Below, in pieces: positions 35,514 to 48,530 of a DNA stretch of 64,000 bases (its first letter is position 1; each line of letters begins with the position of its first letter). A model generated the notes under the pieces. It saw only the letters and a list, made by a program, of their open reading frames with translations, searched no databases and was not told the DNA's origin. A program made the translations under genes and the position numbers. This DNA is from Sclerodactyla briareus (lineage: Eukaryota; Echinodermata; Holothuroidea; Dendrochirotida; Sclerodactylidae): NCBI GenBank assembly GCA_026419785.1, contig JAODTK010005781.1, positions 1 to 64,000 of the forward strand, read 5' to 3'.

Positions 35514-36190
35514 TTCCTTGACTTGTTTCTGATAACCCATGGTCCAGACAATAGTGAAAGGTGAATTGTACCAGCTCATTGTAGCAAACGTATGACATTT
35601 CTCACGGAAAATGACACCATCTTGTCAAAACCATTAGGGTTTGCTCTATCGATAAGAAAGCTCACACTAATCCCATATATCCAAGTGGGGTTGAGTTATT
35701 GCTAAAGTTAGTATTATTTTTTTTTCTTACAGTTCTCTATTTCACATAAAACTGACCCTGTTCTGCACTGAAAACAATGGGATTCATGTACTCCCCATAA
35801 CAGAGTTACGAATCCGACTTCAACTTTATTGGACCAAGCATTCTGAACTTATCGTAATAACAATATTTACAACTTTGACCTCTTTTGACCTTAGGCCTGA
35901 CCTCAAAGAATCGGGACCATGTACTCAGTGAACACATTTAGCAATTTCGTCTAGTGGTCCACAACCTGAAATCCCTTCAATCAGGACTACCTGCAAACTA
36001 TATTTGTAAAGTTCTGGTCGTCCTATGGGATTTGGGCGGTCGGACAGTCTCGGACTCACCAGACTACTGCTGAATTTATTCACTGATGTACTTCCCATGG
36101 GGTACATGAGTTATTGTGTGAACGAGCTGGGCATCACACACACACACGCTGTCATGACTACATGATTCCTCTGACTTCGTTAATGAATAA
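35505..36190 (-). repeat. dispersed repeat R3, copy B, with S1 units
   Basis: Related to 23250-24235 (start, TTGTACCAGCTCATTGTA, satellite units in reverse orientation near 35620, 35780 and 35900, CA repeat at 36136, end GACTTCGTTAATGAA). Confidence 0.65.
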
Positions 36191-36199
36191 ATAACTGAC

Positions 36200-38690
36200 C
36201 TGAACTACAAAGTCATTAGTCACCATCAAAAACTTTGACTGCCCATAAGCTAGCTCATTGAAAAGTTTCTGTCCGAAGAAGATATGCTGTCAGTTGGGTA
36301 AGTTGCCAACTTCTCTGACTCGCTGATAGCCTTGTTACACAACTCTGTTATGAAATTTATGAAGTAACCGGCATTCAGTGCATGTTTGCACAGAATTCTC
36401 AGCATTCGTATATAGTGCATACGAACGAAGCACTACAAAAGTGCCTTACAAATGTACTACAATTACACACAAAAATACACGGGCGGCAGAAGTTTGAGGT
36501 AGATTTACGTATGATGTTAACATGTTGGTGGAAGAAGACATCTTGGTGATGTATGATATTGGCGTGTCTGTAATGGCCAGAACAAAGGATGTCAGTAAAT
36601 GACGCACCCGCCTCTGGCATCATTGCAGCTCTTCCCCTTTAAATTCAACAGGGCAGGTAATCTCTCGTGTATATTTCCAATGTCGGCCCTCGCGTAAACA
36701 AGTAATAAATGGACCATAAAACCCGTTTAACGCTAGTTTTCAAACCCAAAACGTGGGGGTTATTCCCCCCTCATCACAAATTCAAAGGGGGTCTTGAATC
36801 TAAGGGGGTCTCAGGAATGATAATAGGAAGGGTGTGGGTGCTAAAGGTTTTACAGCCTTCCTCTTGGCCCAAGTTTGTCTCCCTGACTCCCTCCTCCCTC
36901 CAAATTACTGCATTGCAAACTATTGCTACACTTGTGTATCAAATTTGCAATGCAGTCATTTACTACTACTAAATGCATTCTGACCATCCCGGTCCCGTTT
37001 GAGGAGATATGTCTCTTCCCTGTGTCCCTGCGGTTTTCATGAAACATGTTATTTTTTGTCAAATTATGATGAATTTCCTAGGAATTCTTGATAGTAAGTA
37101 CTGATTTGTTGTTAGCATCTGGCAGTTAAGGGTGAAGGGGTACTTTACCTTCTGCTGCTACTGTCAATAACAAGCGATGTAGCACGTAAAATTTACCACT
37201 GCTCTCGAAAACTGAGCGGATGAACCAAATTTCATCTCTGGTGTGAAATGGCAAACGAGATCTCGGTCAGGTCAGCAATCAGTATTGACCACTCCTGGCA
37301 ATTTGCAGATCGTGACTGTATGGATAAATGGACTGACTATGGGCCTATAATTAAATGCGTCACTCGATACAGTAAGCTCAATCAGCAGCTTGTTTGGGCT
37401 AAAAAAAAAATCACCATGACAATTCAATACCCCGCAACTTCCCCAATTCTCAATTTCCAAATCATCATTACCTGGCTTATGCATGAGAAACATAAGGGTC
37501 TGGGTTTATTGTTAAACTGTTTCTTGACATTCAAGGGTTGCGGAATAATTCGTGCAGAATTGCTATCCCATTTGCTTCAACGGCGAATATTCACTGAGCC
37601 TCCTGATGGAATATATATAATGCCAAGCAACCCTTCTAACGCACAGTAATTTATGTTCTCCTTCCCCCCAAATTTTCATAGAGTAATGAGGGAAGAGTGT
37701 TTATGAATGGGACAGTTGAAAATCCTGTCCCAGTATGAACGATCTTTTGGCGGCTTGGTTGACCGAATGGTAGTGGCTGAAACGTCCCGGTTACCTTCTG
37801 CCAGCCAAGCGGAAAAAAGGAAATTCACGAGGCAGATCCCAGCCTAAATTTGAAAGTAAACGGCTACGCCCTATACTATAGGCAACGTGCGAAACTCATT
37901 TCATAAGGACACTTTGCGTTAGCAGTCAATGGAGCCTGCCAGAAAAATCCACATATTCCACTCATTTGTGGGTGTATGGGCCACCAAAACCTGATATTTT
38001 GTTCTTGGATTCTACTTCACATAAAAATTGCACAAGTGTTGCCATTGAAGTAATGATCCCAACTGGTTGAGGTCCGGATTACAAGGTCACATGGGGTCAA
38101 AACAGTGGTTTAAACGTCAAAAAACAATGTGAGGCATGAGAACCGTGCAACGAAATGTGAAAAAAAACTTCTACTTGGCACGAAGTGTTTCCATGTGGGT
38201 AAAGGAAAATTATTGCTGTTTCTTTTGGGTCAAAAGGTCTGACCACCAAAATGATATAGAAATTTCATATGTGGCATCGGGGATTGCCTCGGAGAAGAGG
38301 AGCCCTACTGAATGTGCGAGCCAATGTGTGGAGAACTCTTATATTCCACGGAGGGTTTCCGCAAGGCGTAGTAGTGTAGAGGGATCCATATTGTTTTTAT
38401 TATTGTCCAATCTCAACGAAGGGTCAGTCAAAGGTCAAAATCTGAAAGTTTGTGAGCAATTAAATGATGTACAAACATTTAGACTTGGCACGAAGGCCGC
38501 TGCCATTTGGAGTCGATGACATAATTGTTTCGAGTTAGGTCGAAGGTTTAATTACATCCCATTATGAAGGCATGAACCAAGAACGTTCTTTCAGTCGTTC
38601 AGTGGCGTGGCCAAAAGGAATCACTGATCCATGGGGGTTCTTGTTCATCTAGTTTTCAGCAAGCTGCATGTAGTCAGGCACAGCGTCAAC
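36200..38690. other. unassigned stretch
   Basis: Two longer + frames, 133 codons (37248-37649) and 127 codons (38136-38519), show no recognised motif. GGTCA-rich words near 38060-38110 and 38410-38440 resemble the intron-repeat vocabulary. Nothing else is seen. Confidence 0.3.
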
Positions 38691-38741
38691 CTAGTGTTAT
38701 ACTAACACTAGTAATGTCGAAACTAATTGGCATAATTGAAG

Positions 38742-38876
38742 TCGCCGTAGCCAGGATTTTCTAGATGGGGTGGTCATGGGGGTTACCGAGGGTCGGGAAA
38801 TGAGGGGCACGCATGGTGGTACAATATGATTAACCATATAAGGGGAGCGCCGCCAGAGGTTGGCGCGGAGAATACA
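38742..38876 (+). mobile_element. DNA-transposon-like end with hairpin motif
   Basis: Starts CGCCGTAGCCAGGATTTTC and a G-rich stretch; ends with GGGGAGCGCCGCCAGAGG-TTGGCGCGGAG (38842-38870). It is the + orientation version of 35281-35386. A perfect 9-bp inverted repeat, CTAGTGTTA and TAACACTAG with a 3-nt gap (38691-38711), lies just before it. Confidence 0.45.
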
Positions 38877-39039
38877 AGAAAACGTTGTCGGTGAGGACCT
38901 CCAAGATGACCGACACGGCATTTTCGTGTATTTTGTTGGAGGAAGAACAAAGGGAAACATTCTGAAATGGATGGACATTTTGGATTTTGAGAAACACACA
39001 ACGAGTACAGTATAAATGAACAGATCAAGGGTAAAAGTT

Positions 39040-39345
39040 ATTGTGATAGCTTCTTAGGGAAAACAAATGCCTAGAGGTTCCCTGGTTCAACCCCGGTGTC
39101 GTCACAGAATTCACCGCTCCTTTCTCGTGTAGAAAAAAGTGGATGCACGAATGAAGTACACTCTGTATTGTCGGATGGGGACGTTAAATGGCGATCTGGG
39201 AGCAGAATTCCACCCTGCCCTCGTTACGTCAGCACTCTTCGAAAAGAGCAGGCGAGGTTCGCCGGTGTCCTTCAACACCCAAAACTGAAGCCTCTACAAA
39301 TTTTTCCGACTACAGAAGGTATCCCTCAGATCAGCTGAAGCACCT
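39040..39345 (+). mobile_element. SINE-like element, 5'-truncated
   Basis: It opens with GGTTCAACCCCGG, a good box B, and runs into a conserved-looking body with GTGGATGCACGAATGAAGT, TTGTCGGATGGGGACGTTAAATGG (given in two parts: TTGTCGGATGGGG, ACGTTAAATGG) and CTTCGAAAAGAG. Such a body after a box B is typical of invertebrate tRNA-SINEs. The box A half is missing. No coding function. Confidence 0.5.
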
Positions 39346-39639
39346 CGGGTGGAAGCATAACCCGCGGCTTATAATAAGTTAGGGAAACGGAACTATATTG
39401 CCCTCTTGATGTGCCTACATTGGGTCATTTGCAAAGAAGTATTGTGAGATTTCTCGCCACATCGGGTCACCCAAAGCTTGTCCCGAAACGCCTGACCAAT
39501 CTTTCCTGAGTGACTGATCCTGTGATGTAGAATGAGAGAATTTTTTGCGAAATCATGAAAGAGTTCTATTTGTCAATGTGTGTGTGTATGAACACGATGA
39601 CACGCCCCACAAACATGCCATTGTCGTAGATTCGCTTCA

Positions 39640-40170
39640 GGTTTTAGGGGGGAGATTATTGGTACGAACACTATCTAAGCGATAGCGCCCACCATAGGTT
39701 GTGCGCGTCCGTATAGCGTTCTTGAAAATTTTGGATTTTAGACCCTTCAGATGGCCGGAAAAGGCACTTGACGGGGTGTTTTGAGCTGCAGTAACTGTTC
39801 AACTGGTCTGAAATATGTATCTCATGTCTGCAATTTCTAATTGAAAAGATAAAAATATCCCATCTATCGGAATCTTAATACATATTCGATGGAATCGAGA
39901 TGATCAATATCTTTACATGAATCCTCTCATTAATCCATCTGACAAGTTTCCATACTTGCCCTTCATATCGCAAGTTACATTGTACATCAGCAAAATCCAT
40001 GCAGGGCCTACATGTCGAAAACTGTCCGTGAAATTGAAATCATAGTAAACCGCACTGATTGCTAAAAATGGGGGGGGAGTGGCGGCGATTTGTGTCAAAT
40101 ACTGGATGGGAGGGGGACAGAAGTGGTTAATGGTCTAAGCCGAGCGACACTATTAGATGGCGCGTAGCAT
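39640..40170 (+). repeat. two copies of G-run plus hairpin motif
   Basis: At 39647-39708 a G6 run is followed by CTATCTAAGCGATAGCGCCC-ACCATAGGTTGTGCGCG; at 40068-40168 a G8 run is followed by GTCTAAGCCGAGCGACACTATTAGATGGCGCG (split: GTCTAAGCCGAGCG, then ATGGCGCG). Both are relatives of the elements at 35281 and 38742. Confidence 0.45.
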
Positions 40171-40272
40171 TCAAGAACAAAAAAATACCGTTTTAGACTC
40201 CCAGAAGGCAGCAAGAAAACAGCACTTCCCGGCCTTATGGCAGTGAGAAAATTTGCTTGAACATCAATTGTC

Positions 40273-40704
40273 GTGGAGAATGTGTGCATTTTCCGGGCTT
40301 CGATTGAAAAAGATCGAGAATTTCAGATTTGTTCCCGGTCAATGTGTGTCAAAATCCCACAGGATCAGAATTGCATGTTTTGCGCCGCCTTCGCGCCTAT
40401 ATATAGTGGCAAATGTCAATCGAGTAGTCTTCACCATGATGTTCACGATGCTCACGATGCTTTCATCAATAGAAGCAGCCCGCAGGCTGGCAACGCCAGC
40501 CATTTTAGTAAACACAGATTAGAGGTAGACTTAAACTCTAAGCATTGGTTATGGGGAAGTGTTAGGAGAATGCAAGTTGTATGCCAGCATTGGTGGGGGC
40601 AGCACTATATTATACAGTGTAACGGAAAAGATAGAACAGCGCGCGCCGGCAGCGCAAATTTGGTAGCAATTTTGCCTTCTTCACATAAAATTCAGGTAAT
40701 CTGA
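40273..40704 (+). other. unrecognised 143-codon open frame
   Basis: ATG at 40273, stop at 40702-40704. Seven cysteines are present, and a repeated HHDVHDAHDAF stretch comes from a short ATGTTCACGATG-type duplication in the DNA (40437-40460). No family is recognised, and it may be chance. Confidence 0.2.
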
Positions 40705-41349
40705 TGGAAATACATGTGTTATGCCTTCGTGTGATGGCCGTTGTACGTACTTTCAGTGCTTACCCTCATTTTAATAATTTTTTTGGGAGATGCATGCCTG
40801 GATTCTTGGGGTTTAGTTTTTGAAAATTTTTTTTTTTTTTTTTTTCACATAGGCATCCATCAACATCAAATATTGGGGAATGTAAGCCCACCCCCCCCCC
40901 TTCCCCCGCCCTTCCACGATCACGCCTATGAGAGGCCATGTACGTTTGCCTCTCATATTTCAGCGACGATTTTCCCAAAGGGAGGGGGGATATTCGCCAT
41001 GTGAATCGAGAATCTAGTAAATGTCCGGATGAAGGCTAAATGAGGGTTTTCAGCTTTCTGATGGGAAACAAGACCTATATTTGCTTGGGTAAAGAAAGAT
41101 TGTGAAAAGTAATTTATCGCCAACATGGGTTAGTTCAGAAGTCGTCTCGAAACGAAATGAGGGCAATTTTTGGAGAATTCAGAAAGCGTGTATATAAATA
41201 CGATAACACGATACCACATACAGTCAATTCCCAATGGTGAGTAAAAAGTGATCTTGGCCATCTTATGGACAATACTTTGACCAGCGGGGATAGAGATTCT
41301 CCCCAAGGGAGGGGGCGATATTTCGCACGTGGTCGAGATCGGGTATAGA

Positions 41350-41860
41350 CAGATCAATTCATATGTGCGCGTCGCGAACCTCATGTGCGTTGTACCTTTT
41401 GCGTGGGTCCATGGCACCGCCTTAGGACCCTGGAGCTCCGGATCTTGATGATCTCTAATGCAATCTGAGCTCATTTGGAACTTTTATCTGATATCGATTG
41501 ACAATGAGAACTAGAAACCATTACCAAGACGATTCATAAATTTGTGCATCATAACAGACGTCTCGGAATATTAATGGACCTAGTAATGCAATGCGGTTGT
41601 ATGATGTAGGCGGGGGCTACTTCTGGTTACCATACCAAGAACAGGACCCCACATGTGTGCGCAGCACACACCATTAGCGCGCAGTGCGAAGTACGTTCCG
41701 GTCTAGGGCACTGGAAGCTGTAGGATTCTAGAAGCATTCTAGTGCAATCTGAGGCTCATTTTGGGAACATTTATGGTGATATTGGTTCGACAAGTTTCTA
41801 GAAAATGATTCAGGACGTTTCAATAATTCTGTGCATCTAGAACAGAGTCATGAGTTGACA
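41350..41860 (+). repeat. two diverged direct repeats of about 200 bp
   Basis: Segments 41350-41565 and 41640-41850 share TGTGCGCG, CTAGTGCAATCTGAGCTCAT, GGAAC-TTTAT-TGATAT, GACAA, and TTTGTGCATC-AACAGA in order, with a period near 290 bp. The family is not identified. Confidence 0.6.
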
Positions 41861-42074
41861 TCATCACAGGTCTACCCGGCCGGCGTATTGCGAGGAATCC
41901 GGGAAATGAAGAATTCTAAACAGGGTATAAAACGTATGGGTATATCAAGTAGCCGATATTCGCCGGCCCGGACCAATGCACACCAAAGTTGGGGCTGACA
42001 AGTAAAAAATGACATATCTGCTGGGAGAAGAGGGGGTTAATGCCGGAAATCTCCCACCCCCGCCCCCTGAATCC

Positions 42075-42205
42075 ACGCCTTTTGACCTCACTGGATGGAT
42101 GGAAAACTCAATACCTGGCGTAGTGTGTTTCTCATAGTGAGACATGATCCACATTGTTTTGTAATCATAGTCAAAAATCTTGTTTCAACGAGAAGGCTAT
42201 AGAAT
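42075..42205 (+). repeat. single S1 satellite unit
   Basis: TTTGACCTCACTGGATGGAT is followed by an AATACCTGGCG-GTGTGTTTCTCATA-TGAG stretch and a run to TTGTTTT, the S1 order. It is isolated from the two large arrays. Confidence 0.55.
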
Positions 42206-42219
42206 GCCAGTAGTCAAGT

Positions 42220-43550
42220 AATCATTAAGCCTTTTAGCATTTTGGTTGAGGGTGAACCATGGTCAAGGTTTCGTATGAAAAGCATTGTGAAAACCTGGAT
42301 GTATGTTACTAATGTCAGTGTTGGGGTCGATGAAGGGCAGAGAAATTTTGTTGGATTTTTGATGACATTTGATAAAATGAAAGTCACTGAATAACAAATT
42401 TGGTAAATTGTTGGGGTTACAGAAGTAACCCTGATCTAAAAAAAGTGTTTTTTCCTAATCTCCAGTGGGGAGAGGGGGAAGGGGGCGACCGAATATCATG
42501 CCCCCTTAGCTACGCGCTGTTAATTTGTTAAGAAGAAACCCTGTTGACTGGCTAAGTTACGCCTGCTAGCTCTTGACGCAACGACAGTCTGATGCTAGCA
42601 CATGATTTGAATCACATTCAGTACATACCCAGCCCCGGCAAAACGCTGGGATACGAATAACATTGCGGTTCGGTTGGTAGTTCAACGACCTGTGGGCCGA
42701 TGGGGAGCTTCATGTATAGCGCTTGGCTTATCCTCGCCAGCTTCAGAATGTTAGTAAATGCACAATCTCCAGCACATCCTTGGGTATTCGGTAACACTAG
42801 GCACTGTGATGCGACTCAAATTGTGGCCGAACTTTGAAAATCCCTGAGGCTATGTACGAACGCATGTAGGTGCAGTATGGACTATTTTGCCGATTGGCCG
42901 CTGTCCGGATCTCTTGCTGCAGCTTCCTCGTCAGATATTCTGTTTCATCATGCAAGGATTACTTTTACCTTGAAAAGGCAGGTTGATTGAATATTCACTA
43001 ATTCTGTTAGGGTGATATTGAGAAGAGCTGAAGAAAAAATTGTCACATTTCTGGGAGCGAGCGCATAACGCATGCCCGAGCGGGATCTCACACTCTCCCG
43101 AACATCATACAGGTCATACGGAATAAAATAAGCGAATTTTAATAGGAAATTTTAATTATAAAAGCTCTCGTTGTTGGACATTTACCGAGGAATAAACTGT
43201 TGATACTTAAAGATCATGATTAGCTGATTTTTTAGACTGTTTACGACACGATAAAAGTCGCAAAATGGTAGTTTATCTCTATTCTACAACCCAAAAAAAT
43301 GGACTCAAAAAAATCTCTCTGGAGTAACCATATACCATCAAGACCCAGTGAGCAGCGGTAATTATTTCATTCACTCAGACAGTAGATTCATCATATTTCC
43401 ACAATTCCAAACAAAGTACCTGTTTTATTATTTGAGTTACTCTGATCAGCTGCCTGTCAATGCAAAAAGATGGCTAGGGCACTTGACCAATTAAATAGTT
43501 GCAAAGGATAATGGGAGTCGTAGATTCCCTTTTAAAATAGATTTCTACTT
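42220..43550. other. gene-free stretch
   Basis: A transposon-like right end, CCCCCTTAGCTACGCGCTG, at 42501-42519 is the only landmark. Confidence 0.35.
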
Positions 43551-43584
43551 CTTAAACTTACGTGTATGTTAAGCTTATTCAAGT

Positions 43585-43839
43585 GTGGACACTACAACCG
43601 GAAATCTCCATTGTCAGATCGACGATCTATCAAGATGTTTTTATATAGGGCCACAAAACATATTGTTCCATAACCGAAAAGCGTTTCGTGCTCTTTCCAA
43701 TTTAGAGCTCAACCAACTGGGGAACAGCCATGCCAGCCCGAGTTTAACTTGTATCTCGGATAGGGAGTGTCAAGAGGGGTTAATATCCTTACAGCAAGGC
43801 GCATATTCAGAAAACACCCACATTAATTGTATTTGTTGA
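43585..43839 (+). other. unassigned open block upstream of the CCP exons
   Basis: 84 codons without a stop, with six cysteines (for example LHCQIDDLSRCF and LTCISDREC). Position and orientation fit an upstream exon of the CCP gene, but it has no CCP pattern and I recognise no domain. Confidence 0.25.
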
Positions 43840-43958
43840 TCATGTTAGCCGATTGTTTTTAAATACGTAGACGGCAAATCCAGAATTCCTAACACCTTAT
43901 TGCGCGTCATGTTACATCTTGCCGATAACGAATCTTACCAACATTTTTATACCTGCAG

Positions 43959-44126
43959 CGGTATGCAGCCACTCCGATCATCGAATGGTAACTTGACCAC
44001 AGACGGTCCATTTTCTGGGGACGCACTGCAACCGTCCAGTGTTACCCTGGTTATGATTTACAGGAGGAAATTCGAGACAATCACCCTGTATTGAAGGTTC
44101 CTGGGATGCTGTGCCTAATTGTTATG
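43959..44126 (+). CDS. CCP (sushi) domain exon 1 of receptor gene B
   Basis: Acceptor TTTATACCTGCAG ends at 43958; donor GTGAGT starts at 44127. The 168-nt exon enters and leaves in phase 1, the normal state of CCP exons. Pieces are VC, PLRSSNGNLTTDGPFSG, then TATVQCYPGYDLQEE and, after another shift, TCIEGSWDAVPNCYG. These supply the four CCP cysteines, the GY after the second cysteine and the tryptophan before the fourth. Two or three balanced indels break the frame. CCP domains bind proteins, for example in complement control and adhesion. The next exons are at 45198 and 45629. Confidence 0.75.
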
Positions 44127-45197
44127 GTGAGTATTCGGAGGAGTTGAAATCATTCATTTGAGCTGAAGAACTGGTGGTTACGGTCAACCAGGTTGTCTAT
44201 TAATGGATAGAAAACCGAGGACTTTTCACCTAACTGGAGGTCAGTCGGCGGTGGGACTGCTATGACGCCCCCGCCGTCGTTGTCGCGGGGCATCCACCAC
44301 ACTCGTGCTGCATACCTCCCCCACCCATGCTCACATGCGTAGAAAAATAATGGTTATGCAAAGTAGTGAGAATCTCCTCTAAGCATTGCGATATTTTCTC
44401 GAGTTGAATGGAATGCCGCAAATTCACACATCGTATCTCGTAGCCTATAGTTGCAAAAATAAACACTGGATTTTGTTGAAAATGCATGTGTGTATCCTCA
44501 GCCAGTTGTTGTAGAGCCAATAGGTTGTTGCAACCAGCATCGCGAAGAATACGTCAGGTATATGAATTACACGACGCCAATATTCTGGCTATTTTATTAT
44601 AGCCAATCAATTGTCGTTGACGCATCAAAAATCCGCTCTATTCAAACTCCCATGGAATGTTAACTATGGAATATACGTTTCGGTAGCACATTTTTCATAC
44701 TTAGAAGAGCGAGATACCTGTCGGCAATCAACATGACCCACACCAAAACATACATAAGAGCAACACCTGAATTAACTCATTCATTGGCCACACAACACAC
44801 TGACCAACAGCGATAACGGTTCGTTTCGTGTAACAAATCCATTCGTATACTATTGGAAGTATCTCATTCGCTAATTTTATTTCTCCGGATTCAGAAGTCA
44901 ATTAGAGTCGTTTAGGAATACTGGCCGTATAGAACCATGAGGGAGGGGACCAAAGTCTCGCACATCGCGATTCAGGAACCCGTAGAAATCAATTAGCGAA
45001 GTAATATATAAATAATATATATATTATGTTATTATGTTATATGTGGGAAAACAATGTTCTCCTTCTGTCTTTTCATGACCTTGAATACGTCAATGCTACT
45101 TGATGGATATGAACAACAAAGACATCTATGACAGAAAACCATTTCATCAGAATTCCCTAAAAATAATACTTGCATCGGTATCCTTTCTATGCGAAAG

Positions 45198-45403
45198 CTC
45201 ATCGTGTGTGAAGAATACTCACCGGCAGATGACCTGGTTTGCAACATCCCGACAACAGGACTATCCGAACGGAGCGGGTCGGTTACTTTCGTGTCCAGAT
45301 GGATTATGAATTGATTGGTGATATTTCGGTATCCGTTGCTACTATGGAAACTGGACATCTTTTCCCTTCACCGGGTTACTGATAGAGGAACCGTCATGCG
45401 TAG
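45198..45403 (+). CDS. CCP (sushi) domain exon 2 of receptor gene B
   Basis: Donor GTAAGAAC begins at 45404; the acceptor is placed after CGAAAG and is uncertain. In one frame it reads SSCVKNT, GAGRLLSCPDG, CYYGNWTSFPFTG and EEPSCVG, giving four cysteines and the CCP tryptophan. A short out-of-frame part between them (GYELIGDIS in the next frame) shows a compensated indel pair. It ends in phase 1, so it can join exon 3. Confidence 0.7.
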
Positions 45404-45628
45404 GTAAGAACTTGCTCCTCTCATTTCGTCCTCAATCAATTAATCATTCACGAACACTGAATCAAAGTTGGTTATTTTTCTAACATTGACTTGGTGACCA
45501 TTCTACAACTGCATGCTCCAGTGGGTATGGTTGCCATCTGAGCCTAACTATTTTGGGCAATACTGGGTAAGATACTCAATACAAAATTGTGTGAATAAAA
45601 TGTGTTCTTATTAATTTACTCTTTACAG

Positions 45629-45818
45629 AAGCTTCGGGGTGTCAAGACCCTCCACTGGATGCAGATTTGTATTCTGGAACCCCAAGTGGGCCCCTACCCC
45701 AAAGGGACTGAAGTTCGTTATTCCTGCCCTGACGGACTCACCTTAAGCCGGTGCAGTCAAACTGCACTATGTATCAACGGAGTCTGGCATCTGGACAATG
45801 ATACACCGTCCTGTGAAG
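45629..45818 (+). CDS. CCP (sushi) domain exon 3 of receptor gene B
   Basis: Acceptor TACTCTTTACAG ends at 45628; donor GTTAGT starts at 45819. It reads EASGCQDPPLDADLYSGTPS, then, one frame over, GPYPKGTEVRYSCPDGLTL, CSQTALCINGVWHLDN and TPSCEG. The four CCP cysteines and the tryptophan (GVWHLD) are present. Length is 190 nt, one more than a multiple of three for a phase 1-1 exon, matching the single frameshift near 45690. Next recognised exon downstream is at 47272. Confidence 0.85.
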
Positions 45819-45839
45819 GTTAGTTCACATGATATTCAA

Positions 45840-46340
45840 TAGGCTTGAGCTGGATTAAATACGCTATAGGGCTTTACCTCTTCGAATCCTCAACCTGCCT
45901 GATTTTCTGATTGGGTCGCAATCTCCTTACATCAAGCTCACAAGCATTTTCAGTTTACCCTTGTGCCTGATGACTTGAACTGCGTACCAGAAACAATAAG
46001 GTTCTTCCGCTTTATATCTTTAACCTACATGCCATTCTTACAATGAAATTATACTTGTGAACCTAGTGATATTGTGTTATAGGCGTGGGCATTTACGCCT
46101 CTCCTGAGCTCAAATAGAGTTGAAATGTTACAAACATCAGTAAAATTATTCCTCTGTATATATGCAGTTTTCATGCATTTTATGATGATTATACGATTAT
46201 TTTCGCAATCTTCTGATCTCGTGCACACAAAACTTTGTTTTGGCTCTTCTGACCTTGGAAACATTCGACTGACACCGAAAACAGTAGGGTCTTATCCCGC
46301 TTTACCATCGCACCCGATATTACTATATTGACATCGATCG
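45840..46340 (-). repeat. possible S1-related units
   Basis: Words such as CCAGAAACAATAAGGTTCTT (45987) and CCGAAAACAGTAGGGTCTTA (46275) resemble the AACAATAGGGTC part of S1 in reverse orientation, about 290 bp apart. Similarity is short. Confidence 0.35.
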
Positions 46341-47120
46341 AGATAGCAATTTCGGCATATCGTGCGCACTACCATATTGCCTGACGTTGCTCGGACTGAT
46401 ATAACTGCAAGGAGCTTACCTACTGTTAATTGACGCTCGGAATTGATGCTCGAAATTCTTGATATCGAATCACGAGCTTTTGTTTGTTTTCCACCTCTCG
46501 ACGTGAACGGACCTCGAACGAAGTTTACGCCGGAATTTAACCAGGGAGAACACATTCTGACGTAAAGCCATTAGTATTTCTGACTGCATATGGGTTATTG
46601 TTACTATCTCTTTCCACTACAATATGCGCCCTATGTGGGCTCATTCCTGTCTTTCTAAAGTTCACATCGTTCGGTATATGATCAATTCATAAGGGGTCCT
46701 TCTCTGTCATCTTCCAGTATCAATAAGTATACTCGAGTAGTATCATACTAATTATGTGGGTCTACGTACTTAACTTCCAAGTTGGACATCCTGAAGTATA
46801 GTGGTCCCATCAGCCGAGAAACTGACCTCTACTTCGCCTGCGACCCATATACAGTAACGGCAGAGGTCCGCAATGGATAATACATTACCCTGACACCTCA
46901 CTAACTGGATGTGGCACTATTTACTTTACTCGGTAATTTTTTCCACTTCAACATTGTTTTATGTTTATGCTATGGATGAGAATTGGATGGTCTTGCTTGA
47001 ACAACACCTCCATAAATTGGAGAAGACAAGAAGGAGACGATCATTTGAAACGAACACCGTGAAGGTCTAGCTATTTGGACTGAAGATTCGAGAAGGCCAA
47101 TGAGCTATCCATCATATTAT
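46340..47120. other. gene-free stretch, probable intron
   Basis: No domain seen; it lies between the third CCP exon and the conserved block on the same strand. Confidence 0.35.
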
Positions 47121-47271
47121 AGAGCCCCAGAAAACAGTATATTCCGTTTATATATCAGCTGCGAATGACTTCAGGTCTGGCCATCTACTTCCATCAACGA
47201 CATAATACCGTTGAAAGTTACGACATTTTGTTTATAGATGTCATGTTTCTCTCTACTATGATTTATTCCAG

Positions 47272-47665
47272 GACAACCACAACTTGAGTTACTACCAGAA
47301 TGCATAGAAGGTCCTCAACATGGACACAGCAGCAACGCCATCTTAGAATCACATGGACCTAGAGATCCCATTCAACCTGTGAATTCGCGAGATCCGCCCA
47401 GCTAACAAGCCCACTTCTCAACAATCAACGAAATCTTGTCAAGAAGGAGAAGGGTAGCTTCCAGTAAGACTCTCTCATCACGAGAGTGTTGACTACAGCC
47501 ATCGTCCTCTCTCTGTATATCCTGTCATTGTGTCTCTGGGGTCTGAGTTATACTTCAGAGCGGAAGTTCTTGAGATCTCCGGGGAACCTGCAGATCCACC
47601 TTCGTACTGGCCGCCACAGCCACCCACTACGATTACGACGATCCCATCGTGTATCCTATTTAAGC
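47272..47665 (+). CDS. conserved exon-like block, copy B (receptor gene B)
   Basis: Acceptor TTATTCCAG ends at 47271. In phase 1 it opens GQPQLELLPECIEG and later gives SNAILESHGPRDPIQPV. Another frame reads LTTAIVLSLYILSLCLWGLS, strongly hydrophobic, while a third gives ELYFRAEVLEISGEPADPPSY. Which frame is real cannot be decided without error correction, so this is either an Ig-like/extracellular piece or an extra membrane segment. It follows the CCP exons and precedes the Ig-like exon on the same strand. Confidence 0.5.
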
Positions 47666-47869
47666 AAGGCAAGTACATAAGCATATTGTTTCATAGCTAT
47701 CGATCTCTTCAAACAGTCCAAAGTTCATCAAGAGCCGATCTCCTTCGATCTTCTGATGTATTGATATCAGCTCTGTACCTGTCAATATCACCCCACCAAT
47801 AATTACGACGATTTTGTCGATTTACTATTCACTGGCAACGAAGCCAGTCCAGCGTAACAAATCCCTCGA

Positions 47870-48530
47870 GGCCGAATAACTTTTTTGATTCAGGAGTAAC
47901 TTCTGACAAAAGAGAGTCGTGTTAGAACGCTTCCTCGGTGTCAGACGATTATTCACACAGGAACACCATACCCTGAGGAAACAGATACACAATTATCCAT
48001 ACACGTCCTTAATAAGTAATACGTTGCTCGAACTGCGGCGCCAGGATGTGCCCGACGGGACGTCCCAAGTTCCTCCAAGGGGTCCAGGGGGAGGATGCGG
48101 TGTGATCTACGTCACTCGGTGCTCATGAATGGATATAGGCTAACTGCGGGTTCCTGACATTCCCCCAGCAGGGGTGGGCAGAGACTACCGCTAAATAGCA
48201 ATTGTGGCCGTCCCTGGACCGAACTGACAGGGGGTCGTCTGCATGGTGCAGAGCTCTTCACCGCGCGTGGTGATTCGGTTGTAGAGTAAGCCGCATATAA
48301 CTGCCTTGGAACTCTCTTATCTTGGTGCAGTCGTTATTGCAGAGCGGGTTACTTCGCGTCCTCGACTGACGTAGAATGGTAAATGGTCAACCAACGGTTA
48401 ATGGTAATTTCGTGACAAATTATATGCCGCACGAAACACATTTTGGCGTAACATTGACGTCCGCGGCCCCATTTTTTCACCTTGGACCATGCCGAAATCC
48501 ATGCATCCACGCGCAGCACGCCCATACGTG
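47870..48530. other. copy B-specific insertion, first part
   Basis: Absent from copy A. Mixed sequence without a recognised gene. Confidence 0.4.

Noticed and set aside
47486..47550. second transmembrane helix (LTTAIVLSLYILSLCLWGLS)
   Set aside because: Only one of three competing frames gives it, and copy A does not keep the frame; noted under the exon instead of as a separate feature.
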